A stretch of DNA of 45,414 bases from Yinghuangia soli (lineage in GTDB: Bacteria; Actinomycetota; Actinomycetes; Streptomycetales; Streptomycetaceae): positions 1-45,414 of the forward strand of contig NZ_JAKFHA010000006.1 of the NCBI RefSeq assembly GCF_021502675.1. The letters run 5' to 3'. The position numbers and the translations under genes were made by a program. The notes below the pieces were generated by a model that saw only the letters and a list, made by a program, of their open reading frames with translations, was not told the DNA's origin and did not search any database. Of the stretch, positions 28,667 to 37,784 are shown piece after piece; position 1 is the stretch's first letter; each line of letters begins with the position of its first letter.

Positions 28667-28729
28667 GGGCAACAGTCCAGAGCAAGTACCGGGCAACCAG
28701 GACGTAATGGCATGGCAATGCCCGGGCAA
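28667..28729. repeat. Cluster of GGGCAA-type repeats between divergent genes
   Basis: Copies of (G/T)GGCAA start at 28667, 28691, 28713 and 28724, with offsets of 24, 22 and 11 bases, near helical phasing. The first two extend to TAC(C)GGGCAAC. They lie between the hydrolase-ABC gene and lutA and could be binding sites for a regulator encoded elsewhere. Confidence 0.4.
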
Positions 28730-28784
28730 TGGGCACAGCGCGGACGGCGGCGGCGCGCGCCGGGCGGTGCAGCCCGACCGCCTT

Positions 28785-28790
28785 TAGAGT
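28785..28790 (+). promoter_or_regulatory. Possible -10 of the lutABC operon
   Basis: TAGAGT at 28785-28790 would start transcription near 28797, leaving a short leader with the AAGGAGGTG ribosome site before the GTG at 28809. Confidence 0.45.
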
Positions 28791-28808
28791 CGATCAAGGA
28801 GGTGACTC

Positions 28809-29690
28809 GTGCGGATCGCCCTTTTCATCACCTGCTTCAACGACACGATGTTCCCGGACACCGGGAAGTCGGTCGTCCGGGTGCTGCGCCGCCTCGGCCA
28901 CGAGGTGGAGTTCCCGTACGGCCAGACGTGCTGCGGCCAGATGCACTTCAACACCGGGCACCGGCGCGAGGCCCGTCCCATCGCGCGCGGATTCGCCGAG
29001 ACCTTCGCGCCGTACGACGCCGTCGTCACTCCTTCGGGCTCCTGCGCGGCGATGGTCCGCGAAGGGCATCCGGTGCTCGCCGAAGGCGCCCGCGGCAAGG
29101 GCGCCGACCGGTTCCGCGCGCAGGTCGCCGAGGTCGCGCCGCGCGTGTACGAATTCAGCGAGTTCCTGGTCGACGTGCTCGGCGTGACGGACGTCGGGGC
29201 GTACTTCCCGCACTCGGTCACGTACCACCCCACCTGCCATTCGGCGCGGGTGCTCGGCGTCGGCGACCGGCCGGTGCGGCTGCTGCGCGCGGTCCGCGGG
29301 CTGCAGCTGGCGCCGCTGCCGCGGGCCGCGGAATGCTGCGGATTCGGCGGCACCTTCGCACTCAAGAACGCCGAGACGTCCACCGAGATCGGCCGCGACA
29401 AGGCCGCCGCGGTGCTGGAGTCGGGGGCGCAGGTGCTGTGCGCGGGCGACAACTCGTGCCTGATGCACATCGGCGGCCTGCTGTCCCGGCAGCACGCGGG
29501 GGTGAAGATCATGCACCTGGCCGACATCCTCGCCGCGACCGGGCCGCATCCGGACCTCCCGGCGTTCCCCTCGGGCGATCTGGCCTACCCGGTGCCGGAC
29601 CCGGTGCACCCGGGCCCGCTGCCGCCCGACGCCGCGGCGGCCGCCGCGGCCCGGCACGAATTCCCGTTCGAGAAGGGAGCGGCACGATGA
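28809..29690 (+). CDS. lutA: Lactate utilization protein A ((Fe-S)-binding, CCG domains)
   Basis: This 293-residue protein has two CCG (cysteine-rich) domains as in LutA/GlcF: CFNDTMFPDTGKS with TCCGQMHFNTGH, then TYHPTCHSARVLG with AECCGFGGTFALKN. With LutB and LutC it oxidises L-lactate to pyruvate. The GTG at 28809 has a near-ideal AAGGAGGTGACTC before it. The TGA overlaps the lutB ATG. The C-terminal tail is extended and Pro/Ala-rich. The gene order lutA-lutB-lutC is the standard operon. Confidence 0.93.
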   Translation: MRIALFITCFNDTMFPDTGKSVVRVLRRLGHEVEFPYGQTCCGQMHFNTGHRREARPIARGFAETFAPYDAVVTPSGSCAAMVREGHPVLAEGARGKGADRFRAQVAEVAPRVYEFSEFLVDVLGVTDVGAYFPHSVTYHPTCHSARVLGVGDRPVRLLRAVRGLQLAPLPRAAECCGFGGTFALKNAETSTEIGRDKAAAVLESGAQVLCAGDNSCLMHIGGLLSRQHAGVKIMHLADILAATGPHPDLPAFPSGDLAYPVPDPVHPGPLPPDAAAAAAARHEFPFEKGAAR

Positions 29691-31228
29691 CCGCGGTCCG
29701 CCCGGAGCCGACGTTCCTCGGCATCCCGCCCTTCCCGGAGGCGGCGCACACCGCGCTCGCCGACCTGCATCTCCGCGCGAATCTGCGCAAGGCCACGCAC
29801 ACCATCCGGGAGAGGCGCGCCGCGGTGGTCGGCGAGATGCCGGACTGGGAGAAGCTGCGCCGCGCGGGCGCCGCCATCAAGGACGACGTGCTGGCACATC
29901 TGCCGCGCTACCTGGAGCAATTGGAGGCATCGGTGACCGCCGCGGGCGGCACCGTGCACTGGGCGCGCGACGCCGCGGAGGCCAACGCGATCGTGGTCGG
30001 CATCGCACGCGAACACGGCACCGACGAGGTCGTCAAGATCAAGTCGATGGCCACCCAGGAAATCGGCCTCAACAACGCCCTGGCGGCGGCCGGCATCCGC
30101 GCTTGGGAGACCGACCTCGCCGAGCTGATCGTGCAGTTGGGCCACGACCTCCCCTCGCACATCCTGGTGCCCGCGGTGCACAAGAACCGTGCGGAGATCC
30201 GCGACATCTTCGCGGCCGGGATGGGCGACGCCGGCCGCCCCGCGCCCGACGGCCTGACCGACCGGCCCGCCGACCTCGCCGAAGCGGCCCGGCAGCACCT
30301 GCGCGAGAAGTTCCTGCGCGCCAAAGTCGCGGTCAGCGGCGGCAACTTCGCGGTCGCCGAGACCGGCACCGTCTGCGTGGTGGAATCCGAGGGCAACGGG
30401 CGCATGTGCCTGACGCTGCCCGACGTGCTGATCACCGTGCTGGGCATCGAGAAGCTGCTGCCGACCTGGCAGGACATGGAGGTGTTCCTCCAACTCCTGC
30501 CGCGCTCCTCGACCGGCGAGCGGATGAACCCGTATACCTCGATGTGGACCGGCGTCACCGAGGGCGACGGGCCGCGGAGCTTCCACCTGGTCCTGCTCGA
30601 CAACGGCCGCACCGACGTGCTGGCCGACCCGGTCGGCCGCCAGGCGCTGCGCTGCATCCGCTGCTCGGCCTGCCTGAACGTGTGCCCGGTGTACGAGCGC
30701 ACCGGCGGGCAGGCCTACGGCTCGGTCTACCCCGGCCCGATCGGCGCGGTCCTCACCCCGCAGCTGCGCGGCATCAACCAGCACGACGTCGACCCGCAGA
30801 CCGCCTCGCTCCCGTACGCCTCGACGCTGTGCGGCGCGTGCCGCGAGGCCTGCCCGGTGGACATCGACATCCCGGCCATCCTGACCCGGCAGCGCGCGCA
30901 ACTCGCCGACCTGGGCCGCGGCCCCGTCCACCGCGGCGAACAGGCCGCGATGAAGGCCGCCGCGGGCGCCTTCGCGGAGCCGTGGCGGCTCGGCCTGGCC
31001 CAGCACGCCGCGTCGTTCAGCCGCCACTTCATCGGCCGCAAGGGCAAGATCGGCAAGGTCCCGCGGCTGCTGGCCGGCCCGCTCGCCGGCTGGACCGCCT
31101 CACGCGATGCCCCGGCTGCCCCGCCGGAGTCCTTCCGCTCGTGGTTCAAGCGCACCGACGGCGGTCTCACCGAGGGCGATCCGGCCACCGCCGGATCCCC
31201 TGCCGACGGCGGACTGGAGGAGTTGTGA
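29687..31228 (+). CDS. lutB: Lactate utilization protein B (iron-sulfur)
   Basis: This 513-residue protein is LutB, the iron-sulfur subunit of the LutABC lactate oxidation complex. An LUD/LutB domain occupies about 1-330 (ATQEIGLNNALAAAGI, then SGGNFAVAETGTVCVVESEGN). Two ferredoxin-like clusters follow: CIRCSACLNVCPVY and CGACREACPVDI. The C-terminal LutB region contains FRSWFKRTDGG. The ATG at 29687 overlaps the lutA stop (ATGA), and its own stop overlaps lutC (GTGA). Confidence 0.95.
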   Translation: MTAVRPEPTFLGIPPFPEAAHTALADLHLRANLRKATHTIRERRAAVVGEMPDWEKLRRAGAAIKDDVLAHLPRYLEQLEASVTAAGGTVHWARDAAEANAIVVGIAREHGTDEVVKIKSMATQEIGLNNALAAAGIRAWETDLAELIVQLGHDLPSHILVPAVHKNRAEIRDIFAAGMGDAGRPAPDGLTDRPADLAEAARQHLREKFLRAKVAVSGGNFAVAETGTVCVVESEGNGRMCLTLPDVLITVLGIEKLLPTWQDMEVFLQLLPRSSTGERMNPYTSMWTGVTEGDGPRSFHLVLLDNGRTDVLADPVGRQALRCIRCSACLNVCPVYERTGGQAYGSVYPGPIGAVLTPQLRGINQHDVDPQTASLPYASTLCGACREACPVDIDIPAILTRQRAQLADLGRGPVHRGEQAAMKAAAGAFAEPWRLGLAQHAASFSRHFIGRKGKIGKVPRLLAGPLAGWTASRDAPAAPPESFRSWFKRTDGGLTEGDPATAGSPADGGLEEL

Positions 31229-31989
31229 CGACCACGCCGGCACCGGGGGCGGATCCGTACCCCGACTCGCATACGCCGCTGCAGCACGTGGACCTGACCG
31301 ACACCGGGCTGCCGCATGCCGACCTGCAGCACCCGGGGCTGCCGCACACGTACCCCGGGCTGCCGTCGGGCGCCAAGGCCGAGATCCTGACCCGGTTGCG
31401 CGGCGCGCTGTCCGGCGAGGGGCGGCCGGAGCGCGTCGAGGTGGACCGCTCGTACCGCCGTACACGCGGCGAAGGCACGGATCTGGCCGGGCTGTTCGCC
31501 GAGCGGGTCATGGACTACAAGGCGCTGGTGCTGCGCGCGGATCCGCACACGATGGTGGACTCGGCGGCCACGATGCTGCGCCGCGCACAGGTACGCAAGC
31601 TGGTCGTGCCGCCCGGCGACCGGCTCGGCTGGCTGGCCGCCACCGGCGCCGAACTGGTGCTCGACGACCCGCCGCTGACGATCGATCAGCTCGATGCCGC
31701 GGACGGTGTGGCGACCGGCTGCGCGCTCGCGATCGCGGAGACCGGCACGATCGTGCTGGACGGCGGTCCCGACCAGGGCCGGCGGGTGGTCTCGCTGCTG
31801 CCCGACTACCACCTGTGCGTGGTGCGTGCGGACCAGATCGTGGGGACCGTGCCGGAGGCCATCGCGCGGCTGGATCCGACCCGGCCGCAGACCTGGATCA
31901 GCGGGCCTTCGGCGACCAGCGACATCGAGATGGACCGCGTCGAGGGCGTGCACGGGCCGCGCACGCTGAACGTCCTGCTGCTGGCCTGA
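31225..31989 (+). CDS. lutC: Lactate utilization protein C
   Basis: This 254-residue protein is LutC, third member of the lactate oxidation operon. The LUD domain shows CALAIAETGTIVLDGG, DYHLCVVRADQIVGTVPEAI and SGPSATSDIEMDRVEGVHGP, all family hallmarks. The first ~45 residues are an unusual extension with short repeats (TGLPHADLQHPGLPHTYPGL). The GTG at 31225 overlaps the lutB stop. If a later start were used, that extension would be lost, but no good ribosome site is visible inside. Confidence 0.93.
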   Translation: MTTTPAPGADPYPDSHTPLQHVDLTDTGLPHADLQHPGLPHTYPGLPSGAKAEILTRLRGALSGEGRPERVEVDRSYRRTRGEGTDLAGLFAERVMDYKALVLRADPHTMVDSAATMLRRAQVRKLVVPPGDRLGWLAATGAELVLDDPPLTIDQLDAADGVATGCALAIAETGTIVLDGGPDQGRRVVSLLPDYHLCVVRADQIVGTVPEAIARLDPTRPQTWISGPSATSDIEMDRVEGVHGPRTLNVLLLA

Positions 31990-32106
31990 CGCGGCCCGGA
32001 GGCGGGGCCGGGCCGGGAACAAGAGCGGCGGCCCGGGAGGTTGCCGCAATCAGGAGCAGGCGCAGAAGCGGGCGGCGCAAGCGGGGAACGCACGAGGGAG
32101 ACGGCC

Positions 32107-33516
32107 ATGGGCAGCGACGAGCGCGCCGCGGACGGCGCGTACCGCATCGAGCACGACTCGATGGGCGAGGTGCAGGTGCCGGTGCACGCCAAGTGGCGGG
32201 CCCAGACGCAGCGTGCGGTGCAGAACTTCCCGATCTCGGGCGGCACGCTCGAACACGCGCACATCGCCGCGCTGGCCCGCATCAAGGCCGCGGCCGCGAA
32301 GGTCAACGCCGAGATGGGCGTGCTGGACAAGGACGTCGCGGCCGCGATCGAGGAGGCTGCCGCAGAGGTCGCGGCGGGCCGCTGGGACGGCGAGTTCCCG
32401 GTGGACGTCTTCCAGACAGGCTCGGGCACGTCGTCCAACATGAACATGAACGAGGTGCTGGCCACCCTCGCCGGCGAGAAGCTCGGGCGCGCCGTGCACC
32501 CGAACGACCAGGTGAACGCCTCGCAGTCCTCGAACGACACGTTCCCCTCGTCGATCCACGTGGCCGCGGTCACCGCGGTCACCCGCGAGCTGATCCCGGC
32601 GCTGGAGCACCTGTCCGGCGCGCTGGGCCGCAAGGCCGAGGAGTTCGCGGACGTGGTGAAGTCCGGCCGCACCCACCTCATGGACGCCACCCCGGTCACC
32701 CTGGGCCAGGAGTTCGGCGGGTACGCGGCACAGGTCCGGTACGGCGTCGAGCGCCTGGAGTCGGCACTCCCCCGGGCCGCGGAACTCCCGCTCGGCGGCA
32801 CCGCGGTGGGCACCGGCATCAACACCCCGCCGGGATTCTCGGCCCGGGTCATCCGCGAACTCGCGGCGGCCACCGGCCTGCCGTTCACCGAGGCCCGCGA
32901 CCACTTCGAGGCGCAGGGCGCGCGCGACGCGCTGGTCGAACTGTCCGGCCAGCTGCGCACCATCGCGGTGGGCCTCAACAAGATCGCCAACGACATCCGC
33001 TGGATGGGCTCCGGACCGCGCACCGGCCTCGCCGAGATCCACCTGCCCGATCTGCAGCCGGGCAGCTCGATCATGCCGGGCAAGGTCAACCCGGTGGTGC
33101 CGGAGGCGGTCGGCCAGGTCGTCGCGCAGGTGGTCGGCAACGATGCCGCGGTGGCCTTCGGCGGCGCGGCCGGCAACTTCGAGCTCAACGTCATGCTGCC
33201 GGTGATCGGCCGCAACCTGCTGGAGTCGATCCGGCTGCTGGGCAACGTGTCGCGCGTCCTCGCGGACCGCACGGTGGACGGCATCACCGCGGACGTGGCC
33301 CGGCTGCGCGAGTACGCGGAGAGCTCGCCGTCCATCGTCACCCCGCTCAACCGGTACCTGGGCTACGAAGAGGCCGCCAAGATCGCCAAGCAGGCCCTCG
33401 CGGAGCGCAAGACCATCCGCCAGGTCGTGGTCGAGCGCGGCCACCTGGAGTCCGGCGTCCTGACCGAGGCACAGCTGGACGAGGCGCTGGACGTCCTGCG
33501 GATGACCCGCCCCTGA
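32107..33516 (+). CDS. fumC: Class II fumarate hydratase
   Basis: This 469-residue protein is the iron-independent homotetrameric fumarase. It has the superfamily signature [12 protein letters not shown], with the catalytic serine loop, and the fumarase segments [16 protein letters not shown] and [15 protein letters not shown], plus [17 protein letters not shown]. The ATG at 32107 with GGGAG upstream is chosen; an in-frame upstream extension to 32041 adds Ala/Gly-rich, unconserved residues. With the class I enzyme it gives fumarase activity under iron limitation or oxidative stress. It follows lutC by about 117 bases and may have its own promoter. Confidence 0.95.
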   Translation: MGSDERAADGAYRIEHDSMGEVQVPVHAKWRAQTQRAVQNFPISGGTLEHAHIAALARIKAAAAKVNAEMGVLDKDVAAAIEEAAAEVAAGRWDGEFPVDVFQTGSGTSSNMNMNEVLATLAGEKLGRAVHPNDQVNASQSSNDTFPSSIHVAAVTAVTRELIPALEHLSGALGRKAEEFADVVKSGRTHLMDATPVTLGQEFGGYAAQVRYGVERLESALPRAAELPLGGTAVGTGINTPPGFSARVIRELAAATGLPFTEARDHFEAQGARDALVELSGQLRTIAVGLNKIANDIRWMGSGPRTGLAEIHLPDLQPGSSIMPGKVNPVVPEAVGQVVAQVVGNDAAVAFGGAAGNFELNVMLPVIGRNLLESIRLLGNVSRVLADRTVDGITADVARLREYAESSPSIVTPLNRYLGYEEAAKIAKQALAERKTIRQVVVERGHLESGVLTEAQLDEALDVLRMTRP

Positions 33517-33625
33517 CGCGCCCCGCATGACAGCCGGGTGAATTTCCGTTCGCGAAGCGCAGCAAAACCGACAATCCGCGAAGCAAACGGTTGGCGGAAG
33601 TCCTCCGCGGCGCGAGCCGGGGCCG

Positions 33626-33640
33626 TAACATCCGTGCATG
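33626..33640 (+). promoter_or_regulatory. Leaderless-type promoter of the DUF402 gene
   Basis: TAACAT at 33626-33631 is followed by 6 nt and the ATG at 33638. Further upstream CGCGAAGC occurs twice (33551-33558 and 33577-33584, 26 bp apart), of unknown meaning. Confidence 0.55.
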
Positions 33641-34306
33641 ACGGAGGCCGACGAAGCGCAGCACGGGCAGCCGGGAGCGTGGGCCCCCGGCGACCAGATC
33701 CTCTGGCGCTACCTCAGACACGGGCGGGTCCTCGACTGCCGCCCGGTGACCGTGGTCCGCGACGACCCCGACCAGCTCGCGGTCTGGCTCGCGGGCGGCA
33801 CGCGCCGCGTCAAACCGGTGCTGCCGGACGGCTCGGACATCCGCACGGTGCCGGTGGACCGGCGCTTCCGGCTGGGCCGCATCCCGGCCGTCCAGGAGTG
33901 GTTCGGCGGCGGCGTGCTGATGCTCGCGCGCCCCGGCGAGCCGTGGTCGGTCTGGCTCTTCTGGGGCCCCGACTGGCGCCTCAACGGCTGGTACGTCAAC
34001 CTCGAACGCCCGCGCGAGCGCTGGTCCGGCGGAGTGGACACCGAGGACCTGGTCCTCGACGTGTGGGTCACCCCGGACCGCCGCTGGCACTTCAAGGACG
34101 AGGACGAGCTCGCCGCCTCGCGCGAGGCCGGCCGCTTCACCGACGCCGACGTCGCCGACATCTACGCGATCGGGCACCGCGCGATCGCCGTGGTGAAGGC
34201 CTGGGGCCCGCCCTTCTCGGACGGCTGGGAGCACTTCCGGCCGGACCCCGCGTGGCCGCTGCCCGACCTCCCGGACGGCTGGGACGCCGAGCCCCGCATC
34301 GCCTGA
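33638..34306 (+). CDS. DUF402 family protein
   Basis: This 222-residue protein matches DUF402. The family segments are visible: LWRYLRHGRVLDCRPVTVVRD, then WSVWLFWGPDWRLNGWYVNLE, DTEDLVLDVWVTPDRRWHFKD and DADVADIYAIGHRAI. The acidic Asp/Glu residues in the last two bind metal in known structures, and some members act as nucleoside di- or triphosphatases (such as Staphylococcus aureus Ntdp). Activity here is inferred only from the family. The ATG at 33638 is leaderless by its TAACAT. It follows fumC, as I recall it does in other streptomycetes. Confidence 0.9.
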   Translation: MTEADEAQHGQPGAWAPGDQILWRYLRHGRVLDCRPVTVVRDDPDQLAVWLAGGTRRVKPVLPDGSDIRTVPVDRRFRLGRIPAVQEWFGGGVLMLARPGEPWSVWLFWGPDWRLNGWYVNLERPRERWSGGVDTEDLVLDVWVTPDRRWHFKDEDELAASREAGRFTDADVADIYAIGHRAIAVVKAWGPPFSDGWEHFRPDPAWPLPDLPDGWDAEPRIA

Positions 34307-34412
34307 GCCGCAGCCCGACCGGCCCCCTGCCCGGCATCCCGTCCACCCCCGCAGCCACACCCGTCCCGCCCCCGCCATTCCTCCTCGCGGGCGAATCACG
34401 CAGACTGGGGCG

Positions 34413-35579
34413 ATGCACGACGATGTCGATATATCCGCGCTGCGCCGCCGTCGGACCGTCAAGTGGCGGTCGGTCGAGGACGACGTGCTGGCCGCCTGGG
34501 TGGCCGAGATGGACTTCGCAGTCGCCGCACCGGTCCGCGAGGCGGTCCTCGACGCGGTCGGCCGGGACGACTTCGGCTACCCCGACGACGATGCGGCCAC
34601 CGGCCTCCCGGAGGCCTTCGCCGCCTATGCCGCGCGCACCTGGGACTGGCCCGTCGACCCGTCCCGGGTCGGCCTGGTCCCGGACGTCGTGCGCGGCATC
34701 GAGCTCGCCCTGGAGGCGTTCTCGCCGCGCGGCTCCGGCGTCGTGGTGCCGGTCCCGGCGTACCCGCCGTTCTTCGACATCGTGACCCGCTCCGGCCGGC
34801 CCGTCGTGCCGGTGCCGCTGACCACCGCCGAGGTGCCCGGCGACCGGCCGATCCTCGACATGGACGCCATCGCGGGCGCCCTCGCGGACGGTGCCCGCAC
34901 CGTCGTGCTGTGCAATCCGTACAACCCGGTAGGCCGCGTCTTCACCCGCCCCGAGCTGCTCGAACTCGCCGGGATCGTGGACTTCTACGGGGCGCGGGTG
35001 ATCGCCGACGAGATCCACGCACCGCTGGTCATGCCGGGCGAGACGCACGTGCCGTACGCCTCGATCCACCCCTCGGCCGCGGCGCACAGCGTCACGGTGA
35101 CCTCCGCCTCCAAGGCCTGGAACCTGGCCGGCCTCAAGTGCGCGCAGGTCGTGCTGGGCGACGCCGGGACCGCGGCGACCTGGTGGTCGCTGCCCGGTAT
35201 CGCCCGCAACGGCGCCACCACCATGGGCATCGCCGCGCAGATCGCCGCGTACGACCACGGCGGACCGTGGCTGGCCGGGACCATCGCGTATCTGGACGGC
35301 AACCGCCGGGCGCTGGCCGCGGCGGTCGAGGAGCGCATGCCGCAGCTCGTCCACCGGATGCCCGAGGGCACCTACTTGGCGTGGCTGGACTGCCGGGCGC
35401 TCGGACTCGCCGACCCGGCGGGCTTCTTCCTGGAGAAGAGCCGCGTCGCGCTTTACGACGGACGGCGGTTCGGTGCCGTCGGCGAGGGATTCGTCCGGCT
35501 CAACCTGGCCACCTCGCGCACCATCCTCGACGCCATCGTCGACCGGATGGCCGACACCCTGGACGCCTCGGGCCGGTAG
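34413..35579 (+). CDS. MalY/PatB-type PLP aminotransferase or C-S lyase
   Basis: This 388-residue protein is a fold-type I PLP enzyme of the MalY/PatB group. It has WVAEMDFAVAAPV near the start, LCNPYNPVGRVFTRPEL, IADEIHAPLVMPG and the PLP lysine Lys234 in TSASKAWNLAGLKC. PatB members cleave cystathionine or cysteine conjugates, and MalY also modulates a regulator. The start has CAGACT (34401-34406) 6 nt before the ATG, a near -10, so it may be leaderless. It is not clearly in an operon with its neighbours. Confidence 0.92.
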   Translation: MHDDVDISALRRRRTVKWRSVEDDVLAAWVAEMDFAVAAPVREAVLDAVGRDDFGYPDDDAATGLPEAFAAYAARTWDWPVDPSRVGLVPDVVRGIELALEAFSPRGSGVVVPVPAYPPFFDIVTRSGRPVVPVPLTTAEVPGDRPILDMDAIAGALADGARTVVLCNPYNPVGRVFTRPELLELAGIVDFYGARVIADEIHAPLVMPGETHVPYASIHPSAAAHSVTVTSASKAWNLAGLKCAQVVLGDAGTAATWWSLPGIARNGATTMGIAAQIAAYDHGGPWLAGTIAYLDGNRRALAAAVEERMPQLVHRMPEGTYLAWLDCRALGLADPAGFFLEKSRVALYDGRRFGAVGEGFVRLNLATSRTILDAIVDRMADTLDASGR

Positions 35580-35655
35580 CCGCGCCGCCGGGACCTGCCT
35601 CTGCAACCTCCTGCCGGAAACTCCGCTCGATACCGGGTGAGAGCGAGGGGGACGC

Positions 35656-36165
35656 ATGAAGCGAGAGCAGGACTTCACCGAGTACGTACACGCCAGGCAG
35701 GACCGGTTGTTCAGAACCGCGTACCTGCTGTGCGGCGACCGCGAACGCGCAAAAGACCTGGCCCAGTCGACGCTGGCCCGGCTCTTCCGGCACTGGAAGA
35801 ACGCCCAGCGCGCCGACAACATCGACGCGTACGCACGGTCGGTGATGGTGCGCATCTACATGCACGAGCAACGCCGCGCCCGGCACGAACGCGAGCTGCA
35901 CGAACGCCTCGACCCGCCGGCCGCCCCGGAGCACACCGACGTCAGGCTCACCCTCCTCGAAGCACTGGACCTGCTGCCACCCAAGGCGCGCGCCGTCGTG
36001 GTGCTGCGCTACTGGGAGGACATGAGCGTCGAGACCACCGCCAAGCTGCTCGGCTGCAGCGAAGGCAACGTCAAAAGCCAATCGTCGCGCGCCCTGGCCC
36101 GGCTGCGCGACATGCTCCCGGCCCATCTGCTGGCCGGCACCGAGCCGTCCGCCGCCGACATCTGA
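35656..36165 (+). CDS. SigE-type ECF sigma factor, cassette 1
   Basis: This 169-residue protein is an actinobacterial SigE-family ECF sigma factor. Region 2 (about 5-75) reads FTEYVHARQDRLFRTAYLLC, then AKDLAQSTLARLFRHWKNAQ. Region 4 (about 105-160) reads LLEALDLLPPKARAVVVLRY, WEDMSVETTAKLLGCSEGNV and SSRALARLRDML. The GAGGGGG site at a good distance supports the ATG at 35656. The next gene encodes a membrane protein that is likely its regulator. A paralogous pair follows it at 37265-38744. Target promoters are unknown. Confidence 0.93.
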   Translation: MKREQDFTEYVHARQDRLFRTAYLLCGDRERAKDLAQSTLARLFRHWKNAQRADNIDAYARSVMVRIYMHEQRRARHERELHERLDPPAAPEHTDVRLTLLEALDLLPPKARAVVVLRYWEDMSVETTAKLLGCSEGNVKSQSSRALARLRDMLPAHLLAGTEPSAADI

Positions 36166-36251
36166 GCGCGGACTCCCGTCCGGCACCGCACCACTGACTT
36201 CCCGTCATATCTGGATCCCCGGGTGCCGCCTGCCCGGAATCGGAGGCAAAG

Positions 36252-37130
36252 ATGCACCAGGAAGACCGAGTCCGCCTTCTCCTCGCCGAGGCCGCCGACG
36301 ACCTCGGCCCCACCCCCGACCTCGCGCCGGGCGCCCTGCGCGCCGGCAAGCGGGCGGTCGTGGCCGGCCGGTTCCGCACCGCCGGCATCAGCATCGCCGC
36401 CGCGGTCGCCGTGCTCACGCCGGCCGCGCTGGTGGCCCCCTGGCCCGGCGGGTCGTCCGGCCCGGCCGCGCAGTACACGCAGTCGATGCCGCTGTTCCCG
36501 GCCGCCTGGCCGAGCGACTCGCCGCTCGAGGCGCCGACCACCGCCTACCCCGTCGTGCACGTCAAGCCCACCAAGGACGAGGGCGATCGGCCGGTCCTCA
36601 CCGACGACCAGCGCCAAGTCCAGTACGCCTTCAAGCAGAAGGCCGCGGACGTCCTGCAGCAGCTGCTGCCCGCGGTACTCGGCACGATGAAGGTGCCGGA
36701 CCGCGACGTCATGTCCCTCCAGGTCGGTACCGACAGCCGGACCTACGCGATCACCTTGCGCGTGGATCCGGGCGGCGACATTCCGACCTTGGACTGCGGC
36801 ACCAACCCGTCCTGCCTGAACGGAACGATGCCCGACGGCACCCGCGTGGCGGTGAGCAGCGGCAGCGCGGCGCCCCCGGGAAGCGGCGTCAATGCGGGGA
36901 CCGTGCACCAAGCGTTCTTCAGCTACAAGGGCAGCAACGTGATCTTCGGGGTCTTCCCGGCCGACGACGGGAGCCTGCCGATCAGTGCACAGCAACTCCT
37001 GGCCGTCATCACCGACCAGCGGTTCGCCGGCCTGCTCGACTTCGCGGTGCGCTACCCGGCCCTGATGCACTCGGGCTACGGCAACACCCCGGGCGAAGCA
37101 GTTCCGGATCCCGCTGCCTCGCACAGCTGA
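36252..37130 (+). CDS. Single-pass membrane partner of SigE-type sigma factor, cassette 1
   Basis: This 292-residue protein is not one I recognise by name. It has a cytosolic N-terminus with EAADDLGPTPDLAPGALRAG, one helix at about 44-63 and an extracytoplasmic domain with FKQKAADVLQQLLPAVLG, TYAITLRV, GTMPDGTRVAV, FSYKGSNVIFGVFP and QQLLAVITDQRFAGLLDFAV. Two cysteines (LDCGTNPSC) may form a disulfide. The same set of motifs occurs in the partner of cassette 2, so the family is real. Gene pairing and topology suggest an anti-sigma-like regulator or sensor. No zinc-finger is seen, so the mode of sigma binding would be new. Confidence 0.8.
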   Translation: MHQEDRVRLLLAEAADDLGPTPDLAPGALRAGKRAVVAGRFRTAGISIAAAVAVLTPAALVAPWPGGSSGPAAQYTQSMPLFPAAWPSDSPLEAPTTAYPVVHVKPTKDEGDRPVLTDDQRQVQYAFKQKAADVLQQLLPAVLGTMKVPDRDVMSLQVGTDSRTYAITLRVDPGGDIPTLDCGTNPSCLNGTMPDGTRVAVSSGSAAPPGSGVNAGTVHQAFFSYKGSNVIFGVFPADDGSLPISAQQLLAVITDQRFAGLLDFAVRYPALMHSGYGNTPGEAVPDPAASHS

Positions 37131-37143
37131 CCTTCCCCTCCCC

Positions 37144-37187
37144 GCAAGGCCCTTCCCCGCTCCCCGGGGGAAGGGCCTTGCCTTGTT
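37144..37187 (+). terminator. Terminator between the two sigma cassettes
   Basis: A perfect 15-bp stem (37144-37158 with 37167-37181) closes an 8-base loop and is followed by CTTGTTT, a short T-rich tail. It separates cassette 1 from cassette 2, so the pairs are probably transcribed separately. Confidence 0.85.
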
Positions 37188-37264
37188 TCCCGGTTCACGG
37201 GACCCGAGTGGAACCCAACCGGCGCGACAGCACTCTGGACGGGGTGACACGAAGGGGGAGGTCG

Positions 37265-37780
37265 ATGCCACCGGAAAACACCTGGGACTTCGAGAGTTAC
37301 GCACGCGCCCGGCAGCAGCAGCTCTACCGGACCGCGTATCTGCTGTGCGGCGATGCGCACCGCGCCCAGGACCTCACGCAGACCACACTCGCCAAGCTCT
37401 TCCAGCACTGGCGCAAGGCGAGCCGCGCGGACAACCTCGACGCCTACGCCAAGACCGTGCTGACCCGGACGTTCATCTCCGAGCAGCGCTCCCGGCGCCG
37501 CGAGCGCGAACTGCACACGCCCGTGGCCCCGTCGGCCCGCAACGCCCGCGGGGGCGACCGCGCCGACCTGCGCGTCACGCTGCTCGACGCGCTCGCCGAA
37601 CTCAACCCGAAGGCCCGCGCGATGGTCGTCCTGCGCTATTGGGAGGACCACAGCGTGGACGCCGTCGCCGACCAGCTCGGCTGCAACCCCGGAACCGTGA
37701 AGAGCACGTGCTCGCGAGCCCTGGCGCGGCTGCGCGAACGGCTCGGGAACGACCTCGACCTGTACGCGACGGAGGCCTGA
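37265..37780 (+). CDS. SigE-type ECF sigma factor, cassette 2
   Basis: This 171-residue protein is a paralogue of the sigma factor at 35656. Region 2 reads FESYARARQQQLYRTAYLLC, then AQDLTQTTLAKLFQHWRKAS; region 4 reads ALAELNPKARAMVVLRYWED, then AVADQLGCNPGTVKSTCSRA. The ATG at 37265 is chosen for the GGGGGAGG just upstream; an earlier in-frame ATG (37178) adds unconserved residues. Nearly every conserved position is shared with cassette 1, while the predicted -35-recognition helix differs (SEGNVKSQSSRA against NPGTVKSTCSRA), so the two may have different targets. Confidence 0.93.
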   Translation: MPPENTWDFESYARARQQQLYRTAYLLCGDAHRAQDLTQTTLAKLFQHWRKASRADNLDAYAKTVLTRTFISEQRSRRRERELHTPVAPSARNARGGDRADLRVTLLDALAELNPKARAMVVLRYWEDHSVDAVADQLGCNPGTVKSTCSRALARLRERLGNDLDLYATEA

Positions 37781-37784
37781 CGCC

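Noticed and set aside
24983-28729. 1248-codon open frame on the minus strand spanning permease and hydrolase-ABC genes
   Set aside because: Only its 3' part (from the GTG at 25849) is the real permease. The upstream part is an Arg/Pro/Ala-rich shadow of the hydrolase-ABC gene in another frame.
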